From Dipylidium caninum (lineage: Eukaryota > Platyhelminthes > Cestoda > Cyclophyllidea > Dipylidiidae), in contig QEYB01000282.1 of assembly GCA_017562135.1 (NCBI GenBank), forward strand, positions 825,501-889,500: DNA of 64,000 bases. The letters are read 5' to 3'. How positions within the stretch are numbered: the stretch's first letter is position 1; every line of letters begins with the position of its first letter. Of this stretch, positions 1-10,300 are shown piece after piece. The translations under genes were made by a program, and so were the position numbers. Under the pieces are notes generated by a model. The model saw only the letters and a program-made list of their open reading frames with translations, did not search any database and had not been told where the DNA came from.

Positions 1-176
1 AAATCACTTGCGTCGTTGAAGACGACAAGGTTTGTGTCATTGTTTATCGTGTTCTTTTTTCTTGACCGCTTGCTACATTATATCTTTAGGTCGGGACCGA
101 CTTCCTCGAAGAGGAGATTGTGAAGTTTGACCAGTACGTTCAGTCCGTGGATATCGCTGCCTTTAACAAGTTGTAA
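1..176 (+). CDS. EEF1B2: Elongation factor 1-beta (eEF1B-beta/eEF1D type), C-terminal exons, truncated at the window edge
   Basis: The window opens inside an exon (1-29) that ends at an AAG|GTTTGT donor. The final exon follows a TTTAG acceptor and runs 90-176 to a TAA stop at 174-176. The joined reading gives CVVEDDK, then VGTDFLEEEIVKFDQYVQS, then a tail ending DIAAFNKL. This matches the highly conserved C-terminal end of the guanine-nucleotide exchange domain of eEF1B-beta/eEF1-delta, whose animal members end in a very similar VAAFNKI. The family recharges eEF1A with GTP during translation elongation in the cytosol. Only the last ~38 residues are present, so beta and delta cannot be separated. 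The exon junction is phase 0. The gene is convergent with ILK, with about 310 bp between the two stop codons. Confidence 0.93.
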
Positions 177-486
177 GGCTTCTGTGAATAATAATTCATT
201 TTAAATCCTGGTGGAAGACCCCTTTCTTGTCTCTCTCGAGATAACCTTTTCGCGGAATCAGTTTTTCTTCCGATCAACAATCCACTAGGATTTATTGCTC
301 CGACACCTTAATTCGGTACAGGCACCCAAACTTAGTTCCGAGAAAAGATAGCTAAGTTTATTAAATCATTGGACTTGTGGTTAGCAAACTTAGAAAGGCT
401 CCTATAGGAGTTAAAATTAAGAGGTCGAGAACGCCGCGGTAAGTGATTGTAAGCCGTAGTAAGTTAACTGCAACAAGTCGGAGAAA
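177..486. other. Shared 3' intergenic region between convergent eEF1B-beta and ILK
   Basis: These 310 bp hold the 3' untranslated regions of both genes. On the minus strand, AATAAA hexamers occur at 357-362 and 291-296, downstream of the ILK stop. On the plus strand I see no exact AATAAA for eEF1B, only AT-rich text just after its stop. Nothing else was recognised. Confidence 0.6.
357..362 (-). terminator. Candidate ILK polyadenylation signal AATAAA
   Basis: TTTATT on the plus strand reads AATAAA on the ILK strand, about 125 nt past the ILK stop codon. A second AATAAA lies at 291-296. Distance and sequence fit a polyadenylation signal, but cDNA ends would be needed to choose between them. 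Confidence 0.4.
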
Positions 487-3400
487 TCAGCGAGACAGAG
501 TAGAGTGACCAGCTCTTTCGCGCATCTTATCGAGTAGCGGGAGGAGCATGTCAAAGCGTGGTCGCTTGCCGGGATCCTCGTTCATGCAGAGGTCCAACAG
601 GCGCACCATACGCACGTCCATGCTGGCCAAACGGGGGAGACGTAGGCTCTCCGTCGCTACCTACAATGTGTTGAGGTGATCACATCGTATGTACCATTCG
701 CATTAACGGTCTGTTCGGGTTCTGGTATTTTGTGCATCCAGATGATCTCTAATTAAACTTAGAAAACTGGAAAAAGCATCTTCCTAAGGACCAACTTTTG
801 CGTTAACTGGCAAAAATTCCGACCTTCAATCGGCTGAAACTAGCTCGCTGTCAACGATAGACATCATCAATCACAGGCGGATAATCGTTCGTCTTTTGGT
901 CACGGAATACGCAAGAAATTATGGCAGTATGAGTAAATGATGCTGAAATAGCTTGTGAATCACCTCCCCATTTGTGGGTAGCTATTGAGGAATATGGATG
1001 TGATTGCACAATGGCTAACGCTATTTGCACTTCAAATAGCCAGGAAGACGACCAAATATATATTTCAAAATGACCGCCTCCCAAAAGGCTTTATTGAAGT
1101 ATGCAAGCAAGGATGTTGCAACGCAGAAGTAGATGAGCAAGAGAGCGAAAATAGACCGGAAGAAAATATCTAAGTAAAGGAGGGGATACGCCATGGAAGA
1201 AGAGTTTGTCAATAATAACCGATTTCATATAAAATATTCGCAAAAGCCTGGTTTAAATATAAAGGCGGTAAATCGAGACTACATGTTCACATTAGCTCTT
1301 CTGTTACCTTCATCCGAAATCTTAACAATTCAGTCATCACAGCATGCCTTGACACAACTAGTTCTCCAAGTTAGTTTCGGTTTACCCGTCGAGGGTGTCA
1401 CTTTCACTAATTAACATATTATGGAGAGGCATTGTTTATTCTGAGATTGGTTACGTTCACCTAACGCATTTCGTTTATTTCGCCTAATTGTGATGCAACT
1501 ATGAAAAATATTAACTAATTTTACAAATTACTACGTTGTCGATCACGTATTTTCCTTGTCTGTGACAAATTTAGGCCGGTTGACATTTCAATTAAGTCTC
1601 GAATCAGTCATCAACGTTGAGTGGCGAGGTTAAGGTATTTCTCGGCCGACTAACCTGCATCCCAATGACCATTGGGTCGAGGCCTTCAAAAGGCTCCATA
1701 CGAGTGATAAGCTCCCACAAAATAACTCCAAAACTCCACATATCCGAGGCCTGTAGGTTAATGTCTTGTGGTCTTTTCTGAAGGGCTGCAAAAACCACAA
1801 TAGCAACAATGACCAGCTGTCATTCGGCAGAATTTCTTAAAATTGATAGTAAGTATACCCTCGGGAGACATCCAGGCTGGATTGTATTCCCTAGCTTTTT
1901 CGTGGAAGGAGAACTTGTAGTCGGCCATGTCGAGTCTCGCTGTTAGCATCTCGTCTTCTGGCGTGTCCTCGTCAACGGGGTTGCCAATCTTGGCCACATC
2001 TTCGTCCACCTGAAGTGGGAACCAGAAGAGGTAAATAAGGCTTTTCAGGGGGTCAGTAGTTACAATCTGAAAAGTTTCGTGGAAACATAACATCTGCTGC
2101 AAATAACTGAATTTGCACAAGCTTACACGATTCTTCGCGAATAGCACTCGTCTCGAAAACGACACTTAAAAACGCGGAAAAACCATACGACTTAGGGGCC
2201 TTCTTGACTCTCTCCTCCCAACCCAGTCGCGAATCGCCATCCCGGTTGCTCCCTGGTTGGTCCAATCCACTAGGTGTTTGTTTCGATGCTGAGATTCATC
2301 ATCCAGCCAACTCAACCTTATTTCCCATTTTTTTCTTAACGCACCAAGACTATAAATAACATCCACGAACTTGTAGAGGAATAAACCAAATGGGAGTCCA
2401 AGGTGAACTAAGGTGATGATTTCGCATTTCTCCAAGCTAAGAATCCGAGTGAATAAGTGTACCAACTTTCAAGTCAATGAGTGAACTCATCACTGGAATC
2501 ACTGAATTATAAAATATTTTTGGTAAAGTTCTTTGAAACGTGGATCTATAAATGCGCAGTAGCGATTATGCATCTAGTGGGAATAGGCAAATGAGATCTC
2601 ATTGAAATACACTTTTCCATCGACACTAGCGTATCTCTCCCGGTAAAAAAGTTAGTCAGTTAGCAAGAAATCTCCCGACCCAGCGAAATGAGTGACAATG
2701 AGATGGCCTTCAGTATTGTTCAACTATCTTAAAACATCAATTTACTCATCTACCACGAAGGTACACAGCGAGTTTCATCAGTTCTGTTATAAGCATACAA
2801 TATTACAAGTTTTCCCCAAATAATTATTCCGAATGCTCCTCAATCATGGGAACGTAAGGTAACTTGACATAATTTATCAACAGGTACACCAACACTTCGG
2901 TTGATTGGATAGTATGATTACTTGCTCTATCTGCTTCGAGTGCTATACAGGTTGTGAGAGGCTTCTGCAACGGCTTCCGAGGCAAGTTTAAATGATACTT
3001 AATCGACACTCCAAAATACCAGGTTAAGTGTTAAGAGCTATCGAGAAATGCACATGATAGGGGAATAACAAACAATTAGTAGCGTGGATATCATTCATTG
3101 TCTGAAAGGAAAGGGCACTTTCTTGCAATCTGGAGGGCGGCATAAGTTTAAGTGAAACGGCTAGTTAGAGCAGAAGTTATGTAAAATCTCACAGATTAAA
3201 ATAAATGTACAAAATGAACGACTGTTCGAGAATCAGACTTGAGCATTTCAAGTCAGTAAAAGGAATTTAGCCTAACGGTGCCATTTTTTAGTGTAAAATT
3301 ACTAATACATTGACCAGATAGTATGAGAATTGATGATGCGAATCGTGTATTTGGACTCACGAGGACGTGGCGCGAGTTCAGCCTGAAATTGGGAACCTTG

Positions 3401-5795
3401 AGTTCAGGGGTGTGGAGGAATTCCATAGCTTTGGCAATGTCCAGAGCGAAGCGTAGTGCCTGCCGTAATGAGATGGCTGGCGGCGCCTGTGGTTGTCCGT
3501 TATCATCCGCCTGCTGCTGTTGCTGCTGCTGCAACGCTGACGATGGATGCAAGAGATTGTAGAGCGAACCAAACGGCATAAACTCGCTGATGAGGCAAAG
3601 GCGTGGCGTCGCATTAAAAATTGCCAACACAGGTAGAATGTTTGGATGGTTGAAGATACGTAGACGTGGAAACTCCTCTTTGAAGTCACGGGCCTGGTGA
3701 TCCAAAAATACTTAGAATAAAAATTGCGTATTGCATGGACCGAATGAATGGCCATGAAATCAGTCAATTGCACGGAGATCTATGATAATAAATTTATTCA
3801 AAAAAAGCTGACAAAACCCAAAAAAGTGTAAACAGTCGACGGCAACCGATTATTTTGAAATAAATCCTCGCTTTATCTCTACTTACCTTTACTTTTATCA
3901 TCCGCCCTTTAAGCATTAAAAATGAAGACCCGGTTCGAAAGGTAAGCCACTTAACGACATGTCTCAGTACGTGTGAACCGCAAGTGTTAACCTTATAGGA
4001 GTACGTAAAAATGAATGTTGGTAGCAATGATTCACAAATACGGGTAAAGACTATTTATGCGTAGAAAGACGACCCACCGTCTCATTCCAAGTAAACTCAC
4101 CTGCCTGTCAGTGTAGTGTCTCAGTTTCAGCATCTTCACGACAACTTCCTTGTTCCGGAAAAAACCGCGTAGAACTTCGGCCCCGTGACCATCCGCCAGG
4201 GCACCAGAGAGTTCAACATCCCGAGGGTCCCAGGCATCACCATCCAACTTATAGATGGTGGCGTCTCTTGTTCGCGTCTTCGTACCAATCCAACTTTGAT
4301 CTCGAAAGGGTCGCCGACGCGTCAAATCGGCTCCATAACTCTGGGCCATCGGTGCTAGCATCGCCGCCGCTCTGGGACGCGCTATTTCTAGCGGCGTATA
4401 CCCGTACTTATTCTCTTGCATCAAACTTGCTCCGAACTTAATCAAAAGCTAGAAGAGAATGACATGTGAATAAAACAGAAGTCGTGTATTTTTCTAAATA
4501 GGCTCGTCAGCTTTCTACTTTTCCTCTACACTTAACCGGCTGTTCTGTTCAACCATAAAGGCTGAAAATGGTGTAAGCAACGATGGGAACCAACAAAAAA
4601 ATAAATAATTTTGTTTTTTTTCAGCCGAGTAATAAACCTACACGCCACAGAAGAGGCAGCAGGTTACGATTTTAATCACTGATAACCTATCAGATTAACG
4701 GACTTTTAGTATCAGCTCTGTGTTTTTTACAGCATTGCTTTCATATCATACTAAACGCGTAAATCGTACGATTAAAAACTCTTAGTGAAAATAATTAAGA
4801 AAATAACCTCGTCGACGAAACAGGTGAGCCCCGGTGAGGAGATTCTTAAAGTAAGAATAGGGTCAAAACTCTTTCACATTATACAATAAACCATGCATTT
4901 CTAGGCTATCCTGCAGGCTCTTTTTTATGTCTTCGCGTAATAACTCGAGACTCTAGAATACATATGTCTGAAGGAAAACCGTCTCAAGAACGAATATCAG
5001 CACCCCCGCTCGTAGTTTAGACCTGCTGACATCTGAAATAGGCATTGACCTAAGCACGCGACTTATTCATGAATATCGAACAGGTGACTACTAAGAAAAC
5101 TGTTGGCCGATGCAAGTACACAGTAATACCATTGCCCAAATAATTGACACTATGATTCGCGAAGGTTTTGACACAGCAAGGCACAGCTACATGTGTCAAA
5201 ACGCGAGTACATCAAATTAGCGGCGAAATAAAACGCCCGTTAAAGGGATGAGTGGATGCGACTTCTCAATACCACTCATAACAACCAAGTTAAGCAATAC
5301 ACTAAAACGGATAAATAAAATTGACAAGACTTAGAGGCGAAAGCCTTCTGACCACAAGTCAACCAATGGGATAAATGCATGACACCAGAAAAATGATCCC
5401 AACTTTTATCCTGACTGGTGGTCTTTTGACGAGATCATACCTCAGCAATTTCATGGTAGTTCCAGAAGCAGGCATAATGCAGCGGTGTATTTCCATGCTC
5501 ATTGGGTGCATCGACAACAAGGCGAAAGTTATTGAGGAGGAAGTACACGACGTCGTAGTGACCGTGCCGCAGCAGCAAGGTGAAGAGCAGTATCGTCGCC
5601 CAAATTGGTGGCATTAACTCGAGCACCACGCGCGATAAGGAGTTCTACGATAGCTCGACGGCCTTCACGAGCAGCCCAATGGAGCAGTGAGAAGCGGTGT
5701 TCGTCGCCTTGGTTCACGTCATTCTCGCTCATGTCCAACCAGAGACGCGTCTCCGCAATGTTGCCCTCTCTCACGTGCCCTATTATAGCCTCCAT
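487..5795 (-). CDS. ILK: Integrin-linked kinase (ILK), six coding exons, one internal frameshift
   Basis: Exons, in transcript order: 5795-5441, 4448-4101, 3693-3361, 2009-1859, 1785-1655, 660-487, all with GT-AG introns of matching phase. With one surplus base removed near 5567-5570, the product is about 496 aa (human ILK is 452). The N-terminus ([20 protein letters not shown]) and [14 protein letters not shown] are ankyrin repeats, which in the family bind PINCH. Next come a basic linker and the pseudokinase domain: VVVKMLK keeps the ATP-site lysine, RLNSRHVL replaces the HRD loop, DMADYKFSF replaces DFG, and [24 protein letters not shown] and [14 protein letters not shown] follow. ILK is a scaffold at integrin adhesions and muscle attachments, acting with PINCH and parvin. 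Two insertions are unusual: a glutamine-rich segment (residues ~284-315) and an acidic segment in the degenerate activation loop (~350-366). A pyrimidine-rich acceptor ends 2 nt before the ATG. Intron sizes are 992, 407, 1351, 73 and 994 nt; I recognised nothing inside them. Confidence 0.96.
3511..3531 (-). repeat. CAG/CAA run encoding seven glutamines inside ILK exon 3
   Basis: Seven consecutive Gln codons (six CAG, one CAA) lie in the pseudokinase N-lobe/C-lobe region, inside a segment rich in Q, P and D. The segment lengthens the stretch between the conserved LYNLLH and FALDIA motifs by about 18 residues relative to human ILK. The single CAA interruption is typical of a stabilised CAG run. 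Confidence 0.85.
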
Positions 5796-5797
5796 TG

Positions 5798-5812
5798 CTG
5801 AAAGGAAAGAAT
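5798..5812 (-). promoter_or_regulatory. 3' splice acceptor immediately upstream of the ILK start codon
   Basis: On the ILK strand the text TTCTTTCCTTTCAG ends at 5798 and is followed by CA and then the ATG at 5795. This strong polypyrimidine-AG acceptor so close to the start suggests either a 5' UTR intron or spliced-leader trans-splicing, which is known in flatworms. The sequence alone cannot separate the two. Confidence 0.5.
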
Positions 5813-6352
5813 ATCCCGCCTAAATTCCCAAACGATTCGGTATAGCCTCTACGCCTTCCGTCAACCACTTCACTACTTATATTACCATCAATTTCAAAGC
5901 CTGCTCGCTTAATCAGTTAGTGATTCATTAAAATCACCTCCCAATATTAGGGTATGGTAATTTAATTCTAATATTTAAAATAATAATTTGATTCATTTAG
6001 TTTTCACGTCAGATGGCTGAATATACCATTCCACTCAGACAAGGGAAGAGCAATGATTTCCAAAAAATTACTATCAGTCAAAGTAATATTTGACGCAAAC
6101 GAAAAGGTAGTATCCAAACATCTAATCCATACATTTAATAGCGGAAGGTGATAAATTGCGTATGTCTGCATTCTAGCAGCATGCAAAAATCAGAATTGCA
6201 TCTTACGGAAGGGATTATATTTGGGAACATAAAAACTGCACCAAATATAGTAATAGCAAAATTATTAAAGTCTCCAAAAACCAAAAAGAACGATTATGTC
6301 CATTGGAGAAAAATATAACGCCATGTAAAATGGCATATCAATAAAATCGTCG
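5799..6352. other. Intergenic region between RRP8 and ILK
   Basis: This AT-rich spacer holds the ILK upstream region and the RRP8 3' untranslated region. It has no conserved reading frame, repeat or RNA gene that I can recognise. Confidence 0.5.
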
Positions 6353-7375
6353 TCATCGCTTTTTGTATAAACACGGGTTGATCGTGATATCGGGAAGAGT
6401 GAAAAATGAAAGGTTTGATATTTCCTCCACTTTACACAATCGACCATGAACGAAATAAGTATCCTTTGTTATCTCCCAATGTATTGCCTTAAATCCAAAG
6501 GGTTTAAGAAGTCGCAGAAACTTTTTGAAGGGCATGTCAAAGCGGCTGGCAACTTCCACTATCAAGAGCGTGCCACTGGAATGAAAAATGAAGATCACAA
6601 TAGTAGCTTACTCCATCTTTAAGACCCGGTTAGCTTCATATATAAATCACGACAGTTCGTTCCCATCAGTGCAAGGCAAAAGACGACAATATCAACAGAA
6701 GAGCGAGGTAGTGGCGTCTAAATGTGGGGCGAATAACAGACATATTACAGGTGTTATCAAATAGGTACGCATTATAAACTCAGTGTCAACCCAATAGGAG
6801 AAAATTTCACAAAATCTTGTTCATACGCTCAAAAACTTACATGTGCCATATCGCAAACAGTCACCCTTTCATTAACGGCAACCAAGTCAAAAGAATGTAC
6901 AGTAGCTACTTTATCAAGATGTAGTGCAAGTCGCGCATCACCACAACCCATGTCTGCGATAACCGCATTGTCTTTGAACTCCGTCCTGATAATTTGTTCG
7001 GGCCAATTTAACGGGTCGTATGGCCATTTCCGCAGTTGGTTTTGAAAACCCTTGTGATAAATTTGAAAAGCGGAGGGATCCTCTTCAAAAAATTTCACGG
7101 CATCGCCGCTTGGGGAAGTGTACAGTTTCTCATTTAAAAACCGAAACCTATTAGGGATTAAACTCAGATAACAAGAATTACATTGAGGCATGGATCTGGG
7201 AGGTCAGAAAGTCTATTTCGTGGCTTTTCCTTTGAGGCTGATTGACGCCTCCCACCGCAACCCTCTTGCGCTTGTTTCGCAGCTTCAACTTTTGCTTCCT
7301 CGTAGACGTATTTTGAGGCGCTACTTTGGACGCATCAAGAGCCTTCCCTAGCCCCTTCAAAAAATATACGTCCAT
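6353..7375 (-). CDS. RRP8: RRP8-type nucleolar rRNA methyltransferase, four exons, one internal frameshift
   Basis: Exons in transcript order: 7375-7182, 7147-6841, 6717-6612, 6575-6353. Phases agree if one missing base is restored near 6644-6647, giving about 276 aa. The first exon starts at an ATG in a good context (GCCCATGG) and encodes a lysine/arginine-rich stretch (KLKLRNKRKR, residues ~28-37) suited to nucleolar targeting. Family landmarks follow in order: RFLNEKLYTSPS, YHKGFQNQLRKWP, SAM-binding motif I VIADMGCGDARLA (~127-139), FDLVA, VCDMAHV, VVFCLALMGTN, YEANRVLK, GTLLIVEVASRF and a terminal PCLYKKR. RRP8 methylates adenine N1 in large-subunit rRNA (family knowledge) and in mammals also joins a nucleolar silencing complex. 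The N-terminus is much shorter than in vertebrates. The first intron is only 34 nt. The gene is in tandem with ILK, with its stop 557 bp upstream of the ILK ATG. Confidence 0.93.
7148..7181 (-). other. 34-nt spliceosomal intron in RRP8
   Basis: The donor AT|GTAATT and acceptor AATAG|G are 34 nt apart. Removing the intron joins a split ATG codon and restores the conserved FRFLNEKLY motif. Reading through would place a stop directly after the methionine. Confidence 0.8.
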
Positions 7376-10300
7376 GGGCGAGAAGGCCTCGGAAACCCCG
7401 GGTAGCTCGCATTTTAGAAAAACTAACGGGTGTTCATGCACAAGTAAAAGCAAAAAATTACATTATAAGAAGGCAGCCCTTACTCGTCTAGTCTTTTCCC
7501 GTGAGATTTTTTATACTTTATATAATTATTTTATCATGACAGGTACGTGGCGCATCAAACGAAAAAACAGTAACGACTTATTTTTCTTATTATAAATTTT
7601 TCACAGTTATCCAACCATAATCGAAGTCTTTTTTATCCCACTGTGTTTTACTTCCATATATGAATACATGAAAAATCAACTTTAGTTCTCGACCCAAAAT
7701 GATTTCATTCCACCTAATCGTGTTGCGCGACAAGCTATGTGATCGACAACCCTGTGTGTCGTGCTCACTTCCGTTATTACAAATTAATCCGGAATTGTAA
7801 CACCAATTTCGGTTTAGCTTGTTAACAAACTGCCTGCTGTATTTCGTGCGACTGGCCAGCATCATGGGATTGAATGCAGACTGCACCGTGATTATGTGGT
7901 GCATTTTATTATTTTAGTGAAGGCTTGACTGGATATAAAAGCTAAAATAGAATTAACGTACGAGCAATGAAGGCAGAGACATGTACATAAATTTTGTCCA
8001 GCACTACGTAAATCACTTAAACAAATAAAGACATCGCATTCTCTCTACATTATTCTTTGTCTGCCTATATTTCAAGTCTCGTTCTAAATTTTTGGTTTTT
8101 TTAATTCTGGTGCTTCATCGTCCTTGGCGTTTTTCCTAGCCTCTTAATCTTGTATTATAGGAACCTTAATCCTTTGAATAGTTTTAGCCCAAATCACATT
8201 CTGAATCCCTGTGTCTTAAGCCATAGCCTCGTAATTTGTTTTCCTTATTCGCCTTCCCATTTGCGATTTTGGAGGTTGTCCTACTTTCTAGCAGAAATGA
8301 GTACAATCATATAACACTCATCGGCGTTTGTGGCCTTTTATGATTAGTGGCACATAATAGCAATGGCAACCGCTCTAAAATGTCATAGTCACCAGAAAAT
8401 TGTTTTTAAGGCGCTTCAACCACCCCGGTCCGTGACAATGCGTTTGGGGCGAGGACTTACGGTAAACTCTACAATGCGTGAGAACCAACGCCCTTTCAGT
8501 TCGTGGTCTTGTCAACTATGCTCTTAAAGTAATATATCTCACAAATTAATAACTGAATAAATACCGGTTTTTCTGCGTAGTTAAGTCCTGGCGGGCTTTG
8601 TGAACTACGTAGTTGATGAGGCTGTCTCGAATGCTCGCCAGTTTAAACTGGCCCGTAACGCTTTTTTTTGCTAACTGCACCTTTATACGTATTTTATAAA
8701 AGGACTGAACCCGTCAGTGCACTTGAACTAGTTCGCATAATTAATTATAAATTCCTCCCTAACCTGTCTGCCTAAAACAATTCCTCCTTCGTATTTTACT
8801 ACCAGATCAGGTAATTTTTTTCTCTTAACGGGAAAATTCTGGGAAGGTACCATGCTACTGAATGTTAATATTCGAGTAGGCAGCGTCCCAAGTCCCTCAT
8901 GGGGTCGTCCCCACCTCCCACCTCCCACATCTAAATTTCTCCTTTCCCCGTTGGTCAAGTCTCAATCAACTCGTGCTCTTGCCTTCAGTAAGCTAATAAT
9001 AAATCACGAAGACGAGTTTTCCTCATAGAAGTTTGCTCTCCCTTCAGTCGTGGATCAAACTCAACGGTGAAGTTGTACTAATCATTAAAAGTGACTGTCA
9101 ACTCCTCGTTAAAGGGGTTTTGGCGCTTGACGCCCCCTAATTGTGGGAGGTGGGAGAATTATCGCAGCCTCTCTTGCGTTTTGTGTCCCCTTTCTCGTCT
9201 CTATCATCTCAAGATGACGCTCGTTTTACGTATTGGATTCTCGACACATGAGAAAGTATCTGCTCCCGTTTTCCTCTCCCACGGTTTTGTCCCCTTAACA
9301 GATTTTACTGCAATTAGTTCTCGCCTACATTGAAACTGTCAAACGCTCTCTCCAATCTGTTAACGTTAGGATGTAGAAAGGGACATAAATTGTAGATTTG
9401 ACAGGAAAAAGAATATATTTTTTGGGTTATAATGGAGACTGTTAACTAGCCAACTTTCTAGTTCACTGGCTTTTATTTCTCCACACCTCCCATGGGAAAA
9501 CAAAGCGTAACTTTGCGCGCGCGTGTGTGTGTCTGGCATTCATTCCACTAGAACTTTGAAGACCTTTTTTTTTCTCGGTCTCACTAACCAAATAAGTGTA
9601 GCATTGTGTGTACATTCTTCAACCACAAACCTTATAGAAACCCTTATTGTTTAGGTAAACAACAAGATGAGTCACGTAGAGACTGCAATTATGATGGGGG
9701 GAGTAACAACCCCAGTCCCCAATGGCCTAACTCGGTATTTATCTCAGCACATTGGGGAATATGTCGGATTACCTTCCACTTCGCAGCAAAAAATTAATGA
9801 AGAATTTGGTCATTTACCTGCTTTACCCTCAAGCACACAAATTATTAAAAATGTGACAGAAATGTGACTACGGTGGAGAGAGAGGGCTCCCGGGGTAGTC
9901 GAAGAGTCCCATGTCGGATGTGACAACTGCAATATCCACAAGGCACGCAGACCTTGTGTCTCACCGCCCAGGCTTAGTCACCTCGGTGCATGCCGTATCT
10001 GTGCCCGCATCGCGCAAATAAACACCAGGTGCCCACCTAAGACAGTCACCGTGGTTGCGCTGACTCATCCCCCGCCCCCCGGTTCCACTCGCTTTGCACA
10101 AGCTGCATTCTGGCCACATTGATCCGCCCCCCAAAATTACATACGTTCGAAGAGACGATCAATATTTTCGTAGTCTAGCTGTTACCATATCAATATCCAT
10201 TGCCTTAGTTAAAACAAAAATTTAAACGGTGAAAGTACCTTTACTTTAATCTTGAAGAGCTTCGTTTTCTATCACGGGAATTTTTAGGTTGCTGGAGCAA

